From: an uncultured Paludibacter sp.
Lineage (GTDB): Bacteria; Bacteroidota; Bacteroidia; Bacteroidales; Paludibacteraceae
Direction of reading: 5' to 3'
DNA length: 13,654 nt
NCBI GenBank assembly: GCA_937927845.1
Contig: CALFXE010000031.1
Coordinates: 1 to 13,654, forward strand
Each line of letters opens with the position of its first letter. The first letter of the stretch is position 1. A program made the translations under genes and the position numbers. The notes beneath the pieces were generated by a model. That model made no database searches. It was not told where the DNA came from and saw nothing but the letters and a program-made list of their open reading frames with translations. Shown piece by piece: positions 13,641 to 13,654 of this stretch.

Positions 13641-13654
13641 AATTTACTATTCAA

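Overview
The window looks like a chromosomal segment of an anaerobic member of the Bacteroidota, probably Bacteroidales. The evidence is AT-rich DNA, promoters that fit the Bacteroidota pattern (TTG, about 19-21 bp, then TAnnTTTG), a TonB-dependent receptor paired with a DUF4249 lipoprotein, a HU-fold/DUF4469-type DNA-binding protein, and abundant short intergenic repeats. No rRNA, tRNA, CRISPR array, transposase or phage gene was found.

Layout. Positions 1-485 carry no gene, only direct and inverted repeats. A leftward block follows: DUF4249 lipoprotein (486-1538), TonB-dependent receptor (1743-4253), a DUF721/DciA-like protein (4336-4626), a secreted glucosaminidase with LysM repeats (4644-5558), and a Crp/Fnr-type regulator (5649-6326). 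A divergent control region (6327-6464) holds a perfect TGTGA-N6-TCACA operator inside the regulator's own promoter, and a second Bacteroidota-type promoter facing right. The rightward block is one apparent operon: DsrE2-like protein (6465-7025), TusA-like sulfur carrier (7139-7390), MvhD-like iron-sulfur protein (7400-7813), a QmoA-like HdrA paralogue (7810-9105), a QmoB-like HdrA paralogue (9110-10813), a small winged-helix protein (10839-11117) and a QmoC-like membrane subunit (11117-12166). After it come a 22-bp-period tandem array, a convergent HU/DUF4469 gene (12493-13194), and a gene-free end with the 3' remnant of a probable DUF4143-type ATPase gene and two 32-bp-spaced palindromes.

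The centrepiece is the rightward operon. Gene order and domain content resemble QmoABC, the quinone-interacting oxidoreductase that serves APS reductase in sulfate reducers. Here, however, no aprAB, dsrAB or hdrB is present, the MvhD domain normally fused to QmoB is a separate gene, and the complex is preceded by two sulfur-relay proteins (DsrE2 and TusA). The most economical reading, which is inference, is that a protein-bound persulfide passes between DsrE2 and TusA and exchanges electrons with a flavin/FeS complex, which is coupled to the menaquinone pool through the cytochrome-b-like membrane subunit. The divergent Crp-type regulator and its operator suggest regulated expression. The pieces belong to known families, but the substrate and direction of the pathway cannot be read from the sequence.
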